The position numbers were made by a program, and so were the translations under genes. Below are positions 33,776-42,793 of a stretch of DNA of 59,394 bases, in pieces; positions within the stretch are counted from its first letter, which is position 1; every line of letters starts with the position of its first letter. The stretch is taken from the NCBI GenBank assembly GCA_016935555.1, contig JAFGQR010000107.1, positions 1 to 59,394 on the forward strand, written 5' to 3'. The notes beneath the pieces were generated by a model, which saw only the letters and a program-made list of their open reading frames with translations, ran no database searches and was not told the origin of the DNA. This DNA comes from Verrucomicrobiota bacterium. Lineage in GTDB: Bacteria > Verrucomicrobiota > Verrucomicrobiia > Limisphaerales > JAFGQR01.

Positions 33776-35872
33776 ATGCGAGCTTTGAATGTTGTATGCG
33801 CCGTGTGGGCGGGAACGCTGCTGGCGGTGGGCAGTGAGGACACCGTCCCCGGCACGAAGGTGCGGTTGCTGCTCTCGGCGGAACGCGCGCGGCCTGGCGA
33901 CACGGTGTGGGCGGCTGTGGAGTTGACGATGGCCCGGGGTTGGCACACCTACTGGCGCAACGGCGGCGATGCGGGGGGGCCGACGGAAATCGAGTGGGCC
34001 TTGCCCGGCGGCGTCCGCGCCGGGGAGATCGAATGGCCTCTGCCGGAGAAGCACGTGACGGGCCCCCTCACCAGCTACGTCTACCATGACCGCGTGCTGC
34101 TGCGGGTGCCGCTAACGCTCGGCACCAACGTCCCGCCCGGCCCGGCGGAGCTCAAGGCGAACGTCACCTGGCTCGAATGCGAAGAGCTGTGTCTCCAGGG
34201 AACCGGCACCGTCAGCGCCCGGCTCCATGTCGGCATCGACCGCAAACCGTCGCCCGACGCCGCGGCGATCGAGGCGGCGCGACAGGCCGTGCCCCAACCC
34301 GCGGCGGACCTGCCCGTGCGCCTGCGCTGGGAGCCTCCGTTGGATGCCGAAACGCGGCCGCTGCTGTTCGAGTGGGACCTGCCGGCGCCGCCGGCGACGG
34401 TGGATTTTCTGCCCTATGCGTTCGAGACGTTCGAGGTGCAGGCGGACACTGAACGGCTGCCCGGCGAGGCGGGCCGGGTGCGGTTTCGGAAGAGGATTGT
34501 GCTGCGGGAGGGGGATTGGCCGCGGGAGGTTGCGGGCGTGCTGGTCCGGCAGGAAACCCGGGGCGGTCCGCGGCAGGCGCATGAGGTGAGGCTGACGATC
34601 GGCAGCACGGCGGCCGCCGCGCGGTCCGGCGCGGGGCTGGGCACGCTGCTGCTGATGCTGACCTTTGGGTTTCTGGGGGGGCTGATGTTGAATGTGATGC
34701 CCTGCGTGCTGCCGGTGATTGCGCTGAAGGTGCTGGGCTTTGTGAACCAATCCAAGGAGGAACCGGCCCGCGTGCGGCAACTGGGGCTGGTTTACGGCGG
34801 GGGCGTCGTGCTCTCCTTCCTGGTGCTCGCGGCGCTGGCCGTCGCCGTGCAACAGGCGGGCGGGCTGGCAGGCTGGGGAACGGCCTTCCAAAATCCGCAG
34901 TTCCGGGTGGGCATCACGGTGCTGATGACGCTCGTGGCCCTCAACCTGTTCGGCGTCTTTGAAGTCACGCTGAGCGGTTCGGCCATGGGCGCCGCCAGCG
35001 TGCTGACCGCAAAATCCGGGAGCGCCGGCGCCTTCTTCAACGGGGTCTTGGCCACTGTGCTGGCGACGCCCTGCACGGCGCCGTTCCTGGGGGTCGCCCT
35101 CGGGTTTGCGTTCACCCAGGCGCCCGCGGTGGTGGTGCTGATGTTCGCCTCCGCCGGGGCGGGACTGGCACTGCCCTTTGTCCTGTTGTGCTGGCACCCG
35201 GCCTGGCTCAAGTGGCTGCCCAAACCCGGCCGGTGGATGGAACGCTTCAAGGTGGCGATGGGCTTTCCAATGCTCGCGACGGCCGTCTGGCTGTTCTGGG
35301 TCACCGCCACCCGGCTCGGCTCCGCAGGCGTCCTGTGGTTCGGCCTGTTCCTGGTGATGCTCGCGCTGGCAGCCTGGGTGCTGGGCGAGTTCGTCCAGCG
35401 CGGCACACGCCGCAAAGGACTGGCCGCCGCCATCAGCCTGCTCATTGCCGCCACCGCCTACGGATGGATCCTCGAAGGCCAATTGCACTGGCGCCGCCCC
35501 CCCGCCGCCGCCGAAGATAACATCCCCTGGCAACCCTGGAGCCCCGAGGCCGTGGCCAACGCCCGCAAGGCCGGCCGACCCGTGCTCGTGGATTTCACCG
35601 CCGACACCTGCCTGAACTGCCAGGTCAACAAAGTCACCAGCCTCGACATCGCCGCCACCCGCGCGAAACTCAAGGAAATCAATGCCGTCGCATTGATCGG
35701 CGATTACACCGACCAGGACCCCGCCATCGCGCGCGAACTCCAGCGATTCGGCCGCCCCGGCGTCCCGCTGGTGCTGGTCTATCCCAAAAACCCGGACAAA
35801 CCACCCATCGTGCTGCCGGCCATCCTGACGCCCGGGATCGTCATGGACGCGCTGCGGCAAGCCGCCCAGTAA
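33776..35872 (+). CDS. dsbD: Thiol:disulfide interchange protein (DsbD family)
   Basis: The 698-residue inner-membrane protein passes electrons from cytoplasmic thioredoxin to periplasmic thiols. It has a short signal peptide, an N-terminal periplasmic immunoglobulin-like domain with Cys residues in LECEELCLQG, and a transmembrane core. The core carries the paired Cys motifs NVMPCVLPVIALK and ATPCTAPFLGVALGF. A C-terminal thioredoxin-like domain has active site CLNC (Cys 612 and 615). The N-terminal domain resembles the ScsB/DsbD-like type. It is preceded by a nine-T run at 33734-33742 with no convincing hairpin. Confidence 0.93.
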   Translation: MRALNVVCAVWAGTLLAVGSEDTVPGTKVRLLLSAERARPGDTVWAAVELTMARGWHTYWRNGGDAGGPTEIEWALPGGVRAGEIEWPLPEKHVTGPLTSYVYHDRVLLRVPLTLGTNVPPGPAELKANVTWLECEELCLQGTGTVSARLHVGIDRKPSPDAAAIEAARQAVPQPAADLPVRLRWEPPLDAETRPLLFEWDLPAPPATVDFLPYAFETFEVQADTERLPGEAGRVRFRKRIVLREGDWPREVAGVLVRQETRGGPRQAHEVRLTIGSTAAAARSGAGLGTLLLMLTFGFLGGLMLNVMPCVLPVIALKVLGFVNQSKEEPARVRQLGLVYGGGVVLSFLVLAALAVAVQQAGGLAGWGTAFQNPQFRVGITVLMTLVALNLFGVFEVTLSGSAMGAASVLTAKSGSAGAFFNGVLATVLATPCTAPFLGVALGFAFTQAPAVVVLMFASAGAGLALPFVLLCWHPAWLKWLPKPGRWMERFKVAMGFPMLATAVWLFWVTATRLGSAGVLWFGLFLVMLALAAWVLGEFVQRGTRRKGLAAAISLLIAATAYGWILEGQLHWRRPPAAAEDNIPWQPWSPEAVANARKAGRPVLVDFTADTCLNCQVNKVTSLDIAATRAKLKEINAVALIGDYTDQDPAIARELQRFGRPGVPLVLVYPKNPDKPPIVLPAILTPGIVMDALRQAAQ

Positions 35873-36044
35873 ACCCCCTCCACCGCCGCGCGGAATCGCC
35901 AACGCCGCCAACGCCCGCGCTTGCCAAGTGCCTCCGTCCCGCGCAACCATCCCCCCGGATGACGGCAACCAAATCCAACGCGCCCCCGCCCCCCACGCGG
36001 TTCGAAACGCGCCGTTTCCCCCCACCCCGCCTCCATCCTCCGCC

Positions 36045-37379
36045 ATGAACCACCCTCTCAATCGCCGCGTGTTCCTCAAAACCACCGCCGCCGGCGCCGT
36101 CCTGCTGGGCGCCGCGCCGGCCCGGACCGCAGACCGGCGGCCGGACGGCCCAGGGGCCGGCGACGACGAGATCCTGGCCCGGTGCAAGGACCGCATCGAG
36201 AAACACCGCAAGGGCGAGGGGGTGATCGCCGTCCGGGGCGCCGACGGCAAGCCGGTGCCCGGCGCCGCCGTTCGCCTGGAGCAAACGCGCCATGACTTTC
36301 TCTTCGGCTGCAACTTCTTCCGCTTCGGCCGCCTGCCTGACCCGGCCCTCGAGGCGGAATACCGCCGCCGATTCGCCGCGCTGATGAACTTCGCCACGCT
36401 CGGCTTCTACTGGCCCAGTTACGAGCCGACGCGCGGCCGGCCCAACTACGACTACACCGACCAGGCGCTCGACTGGACCCGCGACCACGGCATCGTCTGC
36501 AAGGGCCACCCCCTCGTCTGGGACTTCGCCGACCCCCGCTGGCTCCCGCGCGAGTTCGCCGAAATCCGGACCCTGTCGAACGCCCGTGTCCGGGATTGCG
36601 TCCGCCGTTTCCGGGGCCGGCTGGACGTATGGGACGTCGTCAACGAGCCGACGCACCTGGGGCGGTTCAAGACGCGGATGGGGGAATGGGCGATGGACAT
36701 GGGGGCGGTGCCTTATGTGCGCGAGCACCTGCTCATTGCCCGCGACGCGAACCCGGCGGCAACACTTCTGGTCAACGATTACCGGACCGGCCCGGCGTTC
36801 TACAGGATCCTGGACGCGCTGCGCGAGGACGGCAAGCTGCTGTTCGACGCCGTCGGGATTCAAAGCCACATGCACGGCGGCGCCTGGCCCTTGCGCAACG
36901 TGTGGGACATCTGCGACCGCTACGGCCGACTGGGCCTCCCGATCCATTTCACCGAAACCACCCTCGTCAGCGGACCGCGCACGGGTCCCGGCGAACGCTG
37001 GGGCCCCAGCACGCCGGAGTTGGAGGCGCACCAGGCGGAGGCAGTGGCCCGGTTCTACACCGCGCTGTTCGCGCACCCGGCCGCGCACGCGCTCACGTGG
37101 TGGGACTTCTCGGACCACGGCGCCTGGCAGGGCGCGGCCGCAGGGCTGGTCCGCAGGGACATGTCGCCCAAGCCCGCCTACGACCGCCTGATGGCCCTGG
37201 TGAAGGAACAGTGGTGGAGCCGGCTCGACGGACGCACCGACACCCGGGGCGAGTGCGCCCTGCGCGTGTTCCACGGCACGCACCGCGTCACCGCCAGCCT
37301 GCCGGACGGCCGTTCCGCCGCCAAAACCATCCACGTGCGGCGGGGCCAACCCAACCGCTTCGACCTCACCCTCGCCTGA
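36045..37379 (+). CDS. Endo-1,4-beta-xylanase, glycoside hydrolase family 10
   Basis: The 444-residue exported enzyme has a twin-arginine-like signal (NRRVFLKTTAAGAVLLG), so it may leave the cell folded. A short beta-sandwich region (about 55-90, VIAVRGADGKPVPGA) precedes the GH10 barrel. The acid/base Glu 201 lies in WDVVNEP and the nucleophile Glu 304 in HFTET. KGHPLVWDF and YWPSYEPTRG are further GH10 blocks. It would cleave xylan backbones. It complements the CE15 esterase but is not in one operon with it. The ORF is open upstream to 35928, and the ATG at 36045 is chosen because it begins the signal. Confidence 0.93.
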   Translation: MNHPLNRRVFLKTTAAGAVLLGAAPARTADRRPDGPGAGDDEILARCKDRIEKHRKGEGVIAVRGADGKPVPGAAVRLEQTRHDFLFGCNFFRFGRLPDPALEAEYRRRFAALMNFATLGFYWPSYEPTRGRPNYDYTDQALDWTRDHGIVCKGHPLVWDFADPRWLPREFAEIRTLSNARVRDCVRRFRGRLDVWDVVNEPTHLGRFKTRMGEWAMDMGAVPYVREHLLIARDANPAATLLVNDYRTGPAFYRILDALREDGKLLFDAVGIQSHMHGGAWPLRNVWDICDRYGRLGLPIHFTETTLVSGPRTGPGERWGPSTPELEAHQAEAVARFYTALFAHPAAHALTWWDFSDHGAWQGAAAGLVRRDMSPKPAYDRLMALVKEQWWSRLDGRTDTRGECALRVFHGTHRVTASLPDGRSAAKTIHVRRGQPNRFDLTLA

Positions 37380-37472
37380 CCCGCCCCACGCCGGTGTCGA
37401 GGCTTGCCCCGGGACGCCAGCGCCCACACGAGCCGAACGCCGGGCACCGGGCGCCGCAGGCGGGCGGGCGGC

Positions 37473-38735
37473 TCAGGCCTTGCGGCTGTCGTCCACGGCG
37501 CGGAACATGGCAAGGAGGTTCGAGATGGGCACGCTGCCCTGGACATTGTGGATGCTGTTGAAGACGTAGCCGCCGCCCTCGGCGAAAATGTCAATGCGCT
37601 CCCGGACTTCGCGGTAGACCTCGTCCGGGGTGCCGAACGGGAGGGTCTTCTGCGTGTCGACCCCCCCGCCCCAAAACACGAGGTGCCTGCCGAACTCGCG
37701 TTTGAGCGTGCGGGGATCCATGCCGGCGGCGGAGCATTGCACCGGGTTCAACACATCGAATCCGGCGTCGATGAACTCGGGGATGAAGGGGGCCACGGCG
37801 CCGCAGCTGTGGATGAACGTCTTCCAGGGGGTCCGCTCGTGGATGCGGTCGTTGACGGCTTTGTGGAACGGCTTGTAAAGCGCCCGGTAGGTGCTCACCG
37901 AGCAGAACTGCCCCGTCTGCGTTCCGAAATCCGTGCCGGAGACGAACGCGACCTGGACGCGGGGGCCGACGGCCTCGGCCAGCAGGTCGATGTTGCGCAA
38001 GGCGGATTGGAGCTGGTGCTCGAAAATCTTGAGGATGTAATCGCGGTTTGTGACGGTGGCCATGTACCATTCCTCCACGCCACGAATGCCGCGCGGGTGT
38101 CTGAGCCAAGGCGCCGGCACGAGCGCGATGTCGCCGAAGGCCGTGCCCGGCAGGGTGAGGTAGAGCCCGTAGTTGGTGGTGTCGTGCCAGTGCCGCGCCA
38201 CCCGGGCGAAGTGCTCCACCTCGGCCGGGGTGATCACCGTGAATTCCTCGAAGTTGTCCGCCGGATCGAGCGCGGCTTCATCGAGAGGCTCCTGGCGGCG
38301 CGTGCTGTCGAAAAAATAGCTGCCGTTCGGCATCCACCCGCTCGGCGGAACCGTGGTGTCGCCCTCGGGATACATCAGCCAGCCCCCGTCCTCCGCCGGC
38401 GTCACGTTGAACTGCCCCGGCACCAGAACCGGCGTCCCGTCAAACAGGGTGAACGGCTTCCAGCCTTCGTTGTTGAAACCGAACATTGTGCCGGGCCCGT
38501 GAACGCCCACGACGTCCAGACCAAGCGCCACGCGCAGCGGCTCGTCAATCTCCCCAAGCATTTGATAGGATTCGATCACCTTCACGCGATGCGCGCTCAC
38601 ACCAAGCACGGCCTCCCGCAGCCGGTGCACCGTCCCCACCCCCATGCCGGTTTGAAATCCCGCGCCAAAATCCACGCAAAGACAGTCCGGTTCCTCGTGA
38701 TTCAAGGTCGCCGCCAGTCGTTCTCTCGACGTCAT
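37473..38735 (-). CDS. Uroporphyrinogen decarboxylase-like (URO-D/MtaA-type) protein
   Basis: The 420-residue cytoplasmic TIM barrel starts with MTSRERLAATLNHEEPD, characteristic of the UROD/methylcobamide:CoM methyltransferase superfamily. Conserved blocks FIHSCGAV and NPVQCSAAGMDP follow, and the latter Cys/His region may bind a metal as in MtaA-type methyltransferases. It is longer than HemE and lacks typical HemE N-terminal residues, so it is probably not the heme enzyme. Such paralogues are abundant in Verrucomicrobiota near carbohydrate genes. The true substrate is unknown. Confidence 0.8.
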   Translation of the reverse strand: MTSRERLAATLNHEEPDCLCVDFGAGFQTGMGVGTVHRLREAVLGVSAHRVKVIESYQMLGEIDEPLRVALGLDVVGVHGPGTMFGFNNEGWKPFTLFDGTPVLVPGQFNVTPAEDGGWLMYPEGDTTVPPSGWMPNGSYFFDSTRRQEPLDEAALDPADNFEEFTVITPAEVEHFARVARHWHDTTNYGLYLTLPGTAFGDIALVPAPWLRHPRGIRGVEEWYMATVTNRDYILKIFEHQLQSALRNIDLLAEAVGPRVQVAFVSGTDFGTQTGQFCSVSTYRALYKPFHKAVNDRIHERTPWKTFIHSCGAVAPFIPEFIDAGFDVLNPVQCSAAGMDPRTLKREFGRHLVFWGGGVDTQKTLPFGTPDEVYREVRERIDIFAEGGGYVFNSIHNVQGSVPISNLLAMFRAVDDSRKA

Positions 38736-38834
38736 ACTCGTGGCCCAAGACTGCCGATCTTCCCCACGGCTCGCAAGCCCGCCCGCCGGCCCCCCTTCAC
38801 CCCGCCCGCGCCCCGTCCGCCCGCCCGGAACGCG

Positions 38835-39296
38835 TCAGCGCCCCCCCGGGGATGCGGGCGCGGAGACCGCTGGCGCCGGCCGCGCTTTGCCGGGGGCGCC
38901 GGTCCGGCCGATGCGTTTGATTTCGACCGTGACGACCAGCGGGGTGGATTCGGTGCGGGCGCCATGGGTGTTGCCGGAGTCGATTTTCAGGACGGCGGGC
39001 CCGACGAGCCGGAACGGGTGGGGAGTGCAGTGGGGCAAGCCGCCCGCCGCATTGCCGGGAACAACGTGGAACGTGGCGTTGTCTTTGGTGACGGCCAGCG
39101 TGCTGGCCGCCCCGTAAAAGTCGAAGGCCATCAGGATTTCGAGCATCTCGCCGCCGTGAACCGGGAGTTCGCGCGTCTGGTGGTCTTCGGTGTGGACGAC
39201 GGTCAGGATGCCCGGCTGCGCAATCGCGCCGGCGATTCCCAGGATCAGCCCGAGACCGGCACCCAGACATCGCCTCGTGAGGGATGGGATCTTCAT
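38835..39296 (-). CDS. Small secreted protein of unknown function
   Basis: The 153-residue protein has a signal peptide (about 1-26, cleavage near AIAQPG), a beta-rich central part and an Ala/Pro/Gly-rich tail. The motif EDHQTRELPVHGGEMLEIL starts the mature part. No family is recognised. The start at 39296 is chosen because it begins the signal peptide. It is divergent from the VanZ-like gene. Confidence 0.6.
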   Translation of the reverse strand: MKIPSLTRRCLGAGLGLILGIAGAIAQPGILTVVHTEDHQTRELPVHGGEMLEILMAFDFYGAASTLAVTKDNATFHVVPGNAAGGLPHCTPHPFRLVGPAVLKIDSGNTHGARTESTPLVVTVEIKRIGRTGAPGKARPAPAVSAPASPGGR

Positions 39297-39301
39297 AGGC
39301 G

Positions 39302-39946
39302 TTGTTCGGTTTGATGCCAGTGTCGTGCCGAACGGCCTTGGGAGCAAGTGAGCAAGTGAGCAAGCAGCGCCTCACTTTGCGGTTGCCTCCGTCCGGGGCG
39401 AACTGGTTTCATCGCCGGGTGTCGCGCCTTGGATCGTACGCACGCTACTGGACCCCGGTCATCCTCTGGATGGCCCTCATCTTCTCCGCCTCCACCGACA
39501 CGCTGTCGTCGGCGCGCACGTCGCGAATTCTCGGCCCGTTCCTGAGGTGGATTCACCCGGGCGTCTCCGAGCAGGCCATCCACCGCGTTCAGGTCGTGGT
39601 GCGCAAAGGCGGACACGTGACCGAATACGCCGTGCTGGCCCTGCTGGCCAGCCGCGCCCTGCGGCGGGGCGGTTCGCGAACGCCGGCGCCGCGCGGCGGC
39701 CGCGCGTCCGGCCCGGCGGCCGGGGTTGGAGGCGGTCCAGGCGACTCCGGGCCGCCGCGGTGGCGGTGGTCACAGGCGGGGGTGGCGTTGGGGGTGGCGG
39801 TTCTGTACGCGATCACGGATGAATGGCACCAGGGGCTGGTGCCCACGCGAGACGGGCGGGCGACGGATGTGCTGTGGGACGCGGCGGGTGCGGCGGCGGG
39901 ACTGGCAGGGGCCTGGGTGTGGGGGAGGTGGAAGCGGCGCTGGTGA
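39302..39946 (+). CDS. VanZ-like membrane protein
   Basis: The ORF of up to 214 residues has a VanZ-like region with helices near residues 48-65, 105-120, 160-178 and 190-208. Conserved motifs are FSASTDTLSS, RKGGHVTEYAVLALL and YAITDEWHQGLVPTRDGRATDVLWDAAGA. VanZ gives teicoplanin resistance in enterococci, but most relatives are of unknown role. The first 40 codons include an imperfect octamer repeat and look noncoding, so the GTG at 39419 is a possible true start. The Gly/Pro-rich linker of about 30 residues is probably cytoplasmic. Confidence 0.7.
   Translation: MFGLMPVSCRTALGASEQVSKQRLTLRLPPSGANWFHRRVSRLGSYARYWTPVILWMALIFSASTDTLSSARTSRILGPFLRWIHPGVSEQAIHRVQVVVRKGGHVTEYAVLALLASRALRRGGSRTPAPRGGRASGPAAGVGGGPGDSGPPRWRWSQAGVALGVAVLYAITDEWHQGLVPTRDGRATDVLWDAAGAAAGLAGAWVWGRWKRRW
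39342..39365. repeat. Three tandem octamers (GAGCAAGT type)
   Basis: GAGCAAGT, GAGCAAGT and GAGCAAGC follow each other near the 5' end of the VanZ-like ORF. If translated they would read through all frames unequally, since 8 is not a multiple of 3. This suggests that the real coding start is downstream. Confidence 0.6.
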
Positions 39947-39952
39947 CCGGCT

Positions 39953-42430
39953 GTGAAGCGTCCGCTGCTCAACGTGGCGCTGCTCTACGTGGGCGGCGTG
40001 CTGCTGGGGGAACACCTCGCCGTCCCTCCGGGATGGGCGTTGCCCGCGTTGTGGGCGATCGTCCTCGGGGCGCTTTTCCTCAACCGCCTTCGCACGGCGT
40101 TCCTGGTGGCAGCCCTGATTGGCGCCGGCGTGGTCAACCTCGCCTTGCACCGCGCCGTCCCGGCGGCGGACGACCTGCGACGGCTTCTGGGCGACACCTC
40201 GGCTGCCGTCACCGTGCGCGGGGTGCTCGAGGGCAACCTCAGCACCCGCGTCTATGAGGGCGCCGACGGCGATCCGTTCGTCCGCACCCTGGCTCGTGTG
40301 CGTGTGCGGGCGCTGAAGGTATCCGGAGGGCCGTGGCAGCGGGCCGGCGGGCGCGTTGCGGTCAGCACGGCCGGCGTGTGGGGCCGTCCGCTGTGGGATG
40401 GCCAGGCCGTCGAGATCGAGGGCGTCCTGGGCCCGCCTCCGGGGGCGGCGGCGCCGGGGTTGTTCGACTACGGCGCGTATTTGAGAAACCAGCGCGTCCA
40501 TTACGTGCTGCGGGTGGAGACGCCGGGCGACTGGCGGCTGCGGGCGGCTCCGGCGCGCCCATCCGTCGCGGCGCGGTTTGGGGAGTGGGCGCGGGGGGCG
40601 CTGGCGTTGGGGTTGCCGGTGGAGGATGAACCGTTGCGGCTGTCATGGGCCATGACGCTGGGGTGGCGGACGACGCTCAAGGGCGACGTTGCGGAGCCGT
40701 TCATGCGTTCGGGCACCCTGCATGTCTTTGCCGTCAGCGGCCTGCATGTGGCGCTGCTGAGCACCGTGTTCGTCGTGGGGTTGCGGGTCTGCCGCGTGCC
40801 GCGGGCCGCCTGCGGGCTGGTGGTGATTCCGCTGCTGTGGTTCTACAGTGCCGTCACGGGATGGGCGGCGTCGGCGGTGCGCTCGACGGTCATGATGACC
40901 GTCATCATTGCCGGCTGGTCGTTGCGGCGTCCCAGCGACCTGCTCAACTCGCTGGCTGCGGCGGCCCTGCTCATCCTGGGCGTCGACCCCCTGCAGCTGT
41001 TCCAGGCAGGCTTCCAACTGTCGTTCGCCGTCGTGCTCAGCCTCGGCCTGGTCGAACCCAGGCTCAGGGCATGGAGCCGGGACTGGGGGCGGCCGGAACC
41101 GTTGCGGCCGCCCTCGTTGCGCACCCGGACGCGGCGGTGGCTGGAGTCGGGGTGGCGGTGGGTGCGGGCGAGCCTGGTGACGTCTCTTGCGGCGTGGCTC
41201 GGCTCGATGCCGCTGGTGGCGCACTATTTTCATCTGGTGACGCCGGTGAGCCTGCTGGCGAACCTGCTGATCGTGCCGCTCTCCTCGTGGGCGCTGACGA
41301 GTGCCGTCGCCAGCCTGCTGGTCGCCGCGTGGTGGCCCGCCCCGGCAGTGCTGTTCAACCACAGCGCCTGGGCCTTCATGACCGCCATGATCTGGCTCAG
41401 CCGCCTCGCCGCCGACCTGCCCGGCGCGTGGTTCTATGTCCGCGCCCCCACCCTGCTTGCCACCCTCGGGTTCTACGCCGCCGTCCTCAGCCTCGCCGCC
41501 GGCTGGCTCACCCGTCCCCGGTGGCGGGGCTGGACGTGGGCCGCGCTCGGCGTTCTGGGGCTGGCGTGGGCCATCGAGACATCCGCCCACGCCCGCAACA
41601 CCCGGCTGACGCTTCTGCCGCTGGGCGGCGGCCATGCGCTGTATTGGGATGCGCCGGGCCGGCGCCACGATGTGCTCGTGGACTGCGGCGATGCGTCCTC
41701 CGTCCGGCGTCTCGTGGTGCCCTTTCTCAGGTCCCAGGGCGTGCATCGGCTGCCGGCGCTGGTTCTGACTCACGGCGACGCCCAGCACGTCGGCGGGGCG
41801 GGCGCCCTCGACGCCGCCTGCCCCGTCGAACGCCTGTGGGTCGGGCCGGCGCGTTTCCGCTCGCCGCATTACCGCAAGTGGCTGGAGACCTTCGGCCAAC
41901 GCCACGGACGGCTGCGCGCGGTTCAAGCCGGGGACACGTTCGGACCCTGGACGGTGCTGCACCCCGCCGCCGCCGATCGCTTTGCCCAGGCCGATGACGC
42001 GTCCCTGGTGCTGGCGGCGACGTCGGGTCCAACACGCGTCCTGTTGCTGGCCGACCTCGGCAAACCCGGCCAGGCGGCGCTGATGGCCCGATGCCCGGAC
42101 TTGCGCGCCGACCTCGTGGTGTCCGGGCTGCCGGCGAAAACCGAGCCGCTGGACAACACCCTCCTCCAAAGGCTCCAGCCGCAAGCCGTCATCGTCGCCG
42201 ACGCCCCCCAACCCGCCACCGCCCGGGCGAGCCGCGCGGTGCAGAGCCGCCTGAAGGCCCGCCACCCGCCGGCCCTGTTCACCCGGGAAACCGGCGCCGT
42301 CAGCGTCGAGATGAACACGCGCGGCTGGAGATTGTCGGCGATGCATGGCGAACGGCGGGCCCGTGCCGCGCCCGACCGCCAGGACACCGGCACCCGGGCC
42401 CGAAGCGCCACGGCGCCCGCCGCCCGCTGA
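39953..42430 (+). CDS. ComEC/Rec2 family DNA-uptake channel protein
   Basis: The 825-residue inner-membrane protein starts with GTG 6 bp after the VanZ-like gene. It has an N-terminal OB-like/DUF4131 region (about 70-180), the ComEC competence domain with many helices (about 210-480; HVFAVSGLHVALLS is the hallmark) and a C-terminal metallo-beta-lactamase-like domain (about 550-800). ComEC carries single-stranded DNA into the cytoplasm in natural transformation. The lactamase-like domain keeps THGDAQH in place of the usual HxDxDH and lacks a clear HHGS motif, so nuclease activity is doubtful. Confidence 0.88.
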   Translation: MKRPLLNVALLYVGGVLLGEHLAVPPGWALPALWAIVLGALFLNRLRTAFLVAALIGAGVVNLALHRAVPAADDLRRLLGDTSAAVTVRGVLEGNLSTRVYEGADGDPFVRTLARVRVRALKVSGGPWQRAGGRVAVSTAGVWGRPLWDGQAVEIEGVLGPPPGAAAPGLFDYGAYLRNQRVHYVLRVETPGDWRLRAAPARPSVAARFGEWARGALALGLPVEDEPLRLSWAMTLGWRTTLKGDVAEPFMRSGTLHVFAVSGLHVALLSTVFVVGLRVCRVPRAACGLVVIPLLWFYSAVTGWAASAVRSTVMMTVIIAGWSLRRPSDLLNSLAAAALLILGVDPLQLFQAGFQLSFAVVLSLGLVEPRLRAWSRDWGRPEPLRPPSLRTRTRRWLESGWRWVRASLVTSLAAWLGSMPLVAHYFHLVTPVSLLANLLIVPLSSWALTSAVASLLVAAWWPAPAVLFNHSAWAFMTAMIWLSRLAADLPGAWFYVRAPTLLATLGFYAAVLSLAAGWLTRPRWRGWTWAALGVLGLAWAIETSAHARNTRLTLLPLGGGHALYWDAPGRRHDVLVDCGDASSVRRLVVPFLRSQGVHRLPALVLTHGDAQHVGGAGALDAACPVERLWVGPARFRSPHYRKWLETFGQRHGRLRAVQAGDTFGPWTVLHPAAADRFAQADDASLVLAATSGPTRVLLLADLGKPGQAALMARCPDLRADLVVSGLPAKTEPLDNTLLQRLQPQAVIVADAPQPATARASRAVQSRLKARHPPALFTRETGAVSVEMNTRGWRLSAMHGERRARAAPDRQDTGTRARSATAPAAR

Positions 42431-42440
42431 GCACGGCGGA

Positions 42441-42788
42441 TCAGCGGGGACGCGTGATCCGCACGGCCACGTGACGCGTCTGGGGGATGACGAACTTTTT
42501 GACCTCGACGGTCACGCGCCGTGGGCGGAACTCCTCGAGAATCACGGCGGCGGCCTCCTCCGCGAGCGTTTCGATCAGCGACCAATGCACGCCATCCCCA
42601 AAGCTTCGCAGCCGCGCGCAGACCGCCTCGTAATCGATCGTTTCCGCCAGGTCGTCGCTGGAAGTGGCCCTGCGGACGTCGAGGTCCATCTCGACGCTGA
42701 CCAGCAGCCGCTGCGGCCGGGCGCGTTCGGACTCGGTGACGCCGACGCGGAAATGCACTTCGAGGTCGGAGATGAGGATGGTGTCCAT
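42441..42788 (-). CDS. folB: Dihydroneopterin aldolase
   Basis: The 115-residue cytoplasmic enzyme of folate synthesis converts dihydroneopterin to 6-hydroxymethyl-dihydropterin and glycolaldehyde. FolB signatures are ILISDLEVHFRVGVTESER, TIDYEAV, SLIETLAEEAA and the C-terminal VEVKKFVIPQTRHVAV with the catalytic Lys. The length matches the family. The start at 42788 lies 5 bp after the stop of the HAD-Nudix gene on the same strand, so the two form an operon. The fused Nudix domain could conceivably act in pterin triphosphate metabolism, but this is only suggested by position. Confidence 0.9.
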   Translation of the reverse strand: MDTILISDLEVHFRVGVTESERARPQRLLVSVEMDLDVRRATSSDDLAETIDYEAVCARLRSFGDGVHWSLIETLAEEAAAVILEEFRPRRVTVEVKKFVIPQTRHVAVRITRPR

Positions 42789-42793
42789 GGGGG

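Noticed and set aside
37473-38735. hemE (heme-pathway uroporphyrinogen decarboxylase)
   Set aside because: The protein is longer and has MtaA-like blocks rather than HemE N-terminal residues; it is called only as a UROD-like paralogue.
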